9,088 nucleotides of DNA from positions 1 through 9,088 of the forward strand of contig JAOHHD010000036.1 of assembly GCA_028117185.1 (NCBI GenBank), read 5' to 3'. Positions 7,831-9,088 of the stretch are shown piece after piece. This DNA is from Luminiphilus sp. (GTDB lineage: Bacteria > Pseudomonadota > Gammaproteobacteria > Pseudomonadales > Halieaceae). Each line of letters begins with the position of its first letter. The stretch's first letter is position 1. The notes under the pieces were generated by a model that saw only the letters and a list, made by a program, of their open reading frames with translations, did no database searches and had not been told where the DNA came from. Position numbers and translations under genes: made by a program.

Positions 7831-8026
7831 CTGGAATAAGCCTTTTAGGGCGACCGTCGTAACATCGGGCAGGAACAAAAAGTCGGCGCTTTTGGGTCAT
7901 ACGGCCAACTCAGCCCAAGGTAGCCGTCCTCAGACATGGCTATTGTCAGGGCAGCGAGACGGACCCTAGGCGCGAAGGCTGGCGAGGTTTGCGCCAGAGA
8001 GTATCCCGATCAGGTGGAGAACGAAT
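7831..8026 (+). other. Gene-free leader with several inverted repeats upstream of the ATPase gene
   Basis: No credible ORF is present. The best stem is GGCGCGAA (7969-7976) with TTTGCGCC (7988-7995), 8 pairs including one G-U, around an 11-base loop, ending 20 bases before the ATPase Shine-Dalgarno. Also present are ACGGC/GCCGT (7901-7905 with 7923-7927), CCGTC/GACGG (7924-7928 with 7958-7962) and GACA/TGTC (7933-7936 with 7944-7947). The second and first share bases 7924-7927 and exclude each other. No T-run follows the main stem, so it is not an intrinsic terminator. I do not recognise a known RNA family. Confidence 0.4.
8016..8019 (+). promoter_or_regulatory. Ribosome binding site deciding the GTG start of the ATPase
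   Basis: GGAG (within GGTGGAG) lies 7 bases before GTG 8027. An ATG overlaps at 8025 in another frame but hits TGA at once. The in-frame ATG at 8063 has no comparable site, so GTG 8027 is preferred. Confidence 0.65.
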
Positions 8027-9088
8027 GTGACTCAGGCAGTGCAGGCAAACCAACCATCCGCGATGCTATTTGGCGAGCGGCTGATTGCCGAGGGCCTGCT
8101 GGCCTCCCGCGATCTTGAGCGCGCCCTGGCTGCACAGCGAGAAATGGGCGGCTACATTGGTGACGTGCTCACTCGCCTTGGCCTCATTGCAGAGCCTGAT
8201 CTCTTTCGGATGTTGGCGGAGCACTTGCAGGTCGACTGGATCCAAAAGGATGACTTTCCCGAGGAGCCTCTGGACATTGCGCCGTTGCCGACGGCTTTTT
8301 TGTTTAACAATCACATTGCGCCGGTAAAAGCGGACGAGCATGGCATGGTGTTCGCCTCAGCAGAACCACAAGCCACGTTTGTTCAGAAAGCATTGAAGTT
8401 GGGTACCGGGAAGCCGATAACCATGGCGTTAGCCGGGTCGCAGGATATTGAGCAAGCGCTACAGGTTTATCTTGCCGAGGAGCAAGGCGACTTTGAGCAG
8501 GCGGCTGAGGCCTACGTCAACGATGAGGAATTTGTCGAGCACCTGAAAGACCTGGCCAGTGAGACGCCGGTCATTCAATTGGTCAATCAACTGATTCAGC
8601 GATCCCTTGATTTGGGCGCATCGGATATTCATATTGAATCGGTGGATGGCGGGTTGCGGACCCGCTATCGGGTCGACGGCGTGCTGCAAGATGCGGCGCA
8701 GCCGGTGGATGAACGATTATCGGCGGCAGTTATCTCGCGAGTTAAATTGCTGGCTAACCTCAATATTGCAGAGCGCCGGCTGCCCCAAGATGGCCGCATT
8801 ATGATGCGCGTAAAAGGTCACGAGCTAGATTTGCGGGTGTCGTCCTTACCCACCGTGCACGGCGAATGTGTGGTGATGCGCGTATTGGATCGACAAAGTG
8901 TCAAGTTAGATATCAGCGGGATGGGCTTTAGTCCCGACATTCTCAAGCAGTATCTATCACTGTTAAACCGTCCTCACGGTGTGCTGCTGTTAACCGGGCC
9001 TACCGGATCGGGTAAGACGACAACGCTCTACGCCTCTCTCTCCAATCTCGATTCTGATTCACTGAAAATTATTACGGTTGAGGACCCG
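8027..9088 (+). CDS. gspE: GspE/PilB-family secretion ATPase, N-terminal part (runs off the right edge)
   Basis: 354 codons are visible, open to the window edge. The protein is a hexameric cytoplasmic ATPase that powers type II secretion pseudopilus or type IV pilus assembly. The N-terminal region (about 12-75) has the MshEN-like pattern LFGERLIAEGLL, LERALAAQ, then GDVLTRLGLI and LLAEHL-like helix. The second domain (about 90-150) is N2-like. The catalytic part starts around 179 with TPVIQLVNQLI and GASDIHIE (197-204), then RYRVDGVL (213-220), RRLPQDGR (250-257), and Walker A GPTGSGKT at 324-331; the window ends at ITVEDP. The phrases GECVVMRVLDR and GVLLLTGPTGSGKTTTLYA look closer to GspE than to PilB, so the symbol is tentative. 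The Walker B, His box and C-terminal zinc-binding CxxC region lie outside. The start is GTG with a strong binding site. No partner genes are visible, so which machine it serves cannot be settled here. Confidence 0.88.
   Translation, partial: MTQAVQANQPSAMLFGERLIAEGLLASRDLERALAAQREMGGYIGDVLTRLGLIAEPDLFRMLAEHLQVDWIQKDDFPEEPLDIAPLPTAFLFNNHIAPVKADEHGMVFASAEPQATFVQKALKLGTGKPITMALAGSQDIEQALQVYLAEEQGDFEQAAEAYVNDEEFVEHLKDLASETPVIQLVNQLIQRSLDLGASDIHIESVDGGLRTRYRVDGVLQDAAQPVDERLSAAVISRVKLLANLNIAERRLPQDGRIMMRVKGHELDLRVSSLPTVHGECVVMRVLDRQSVKLDISGMGFSPDILKQYLSLLNRPHGVLLLTGPTGSGKTTTLYASLSNLDSDSLKIITVEDP

Noticed and set aside
7690..7878. 62-codon reverse-strand ORF in the gap
   Set aside because: No recognisable product, non-ATG start, and it competes with the opposite-strand small ORF that has a far better ribosome binding site.
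7876..7894. Intrinsic terminator from CAAAA/TTTTG
   Set aside because: The stem is A-T rich and weak, and there is no downstream T-run outside the stem itself.
7831..8026. c-di-GMP (GEMM) or cobalamin riboswitch
   Set aside because: An AGGTAGC string and nearby stems were suggestive, but the conserved core strings of either class are absent.
7936..8118. 60-codon + strand ORF overlapping the ATPase start
   Set aside because: Different frame from the ATPase, no binding site, and its second half is a shadow of the ATPase N-terminus.

Overview
The window looks like ordinary chromosome of a proteobacterium, most likely a gammaproteobacterium and plausibly marine. This rests on moderate G+C, a GspE/PilB-type secretion ATPase, a DmdB-like acyl-CoA ligase, and a sulfotransferase beside a giant glycosyltransferase. 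The taxonomy is inference. I see no tRNA, rRNA, CRISPR array, integrase or transposase.

Layout. Bases 2-166 hold the C-terminal tail of a + strand protein that resembles the winged-helix end of LACTB2-type metallo-beta-lactamase-fold hydrolases. Bases 155-538 hold a weakly supported reverse-strand ORF. Bases 511-2136 encode a 541-residue acyl-CoA ligase of the medium-chain/DmdB-like group. Bases 2211-6848 (or from an upstream TTG at 2178) encode a protein of about 1545 residues with the order GT2, GT4, coiled coil, basic hydrophobic segment, GT2, GT4. Its coiled coil contains a 54-bp (18-residue) tandem repeat. A reverse-strand PAPS-type sulfotransferase (6816-7628) converges on it, and the two coding ends overlap by 33 bp.

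Bases 7629-8026 contain no recognised gene. They do contain a 38-codon ORF with a very good ribosome binding site and a stretch with several inverted repeats. At 8027 a GspE/PilB-family ATPase starts with GTG and runs off the right edge after its Walker A motif.

How the genes may work together. The four-domain glycosyltransferase and the sulfotransferase suggest assembly and sulfation of a surface glycan such as O-antigen, capsule or exopolysaccharide. The ligase lies upstream in the same direction with a gap of about 74 bp but belongs to acyl-CoA metabolism, so its link to glycan synthesis is doubtful. The ATPase probably begins a separate type II secretion or type IV pilus unit. The points most worth a second look are the repeat-bearing tetradomain enzyme with its non-canonical GT4 motifs, and the structured, small-ORF-containing leader of the ATPase gene.
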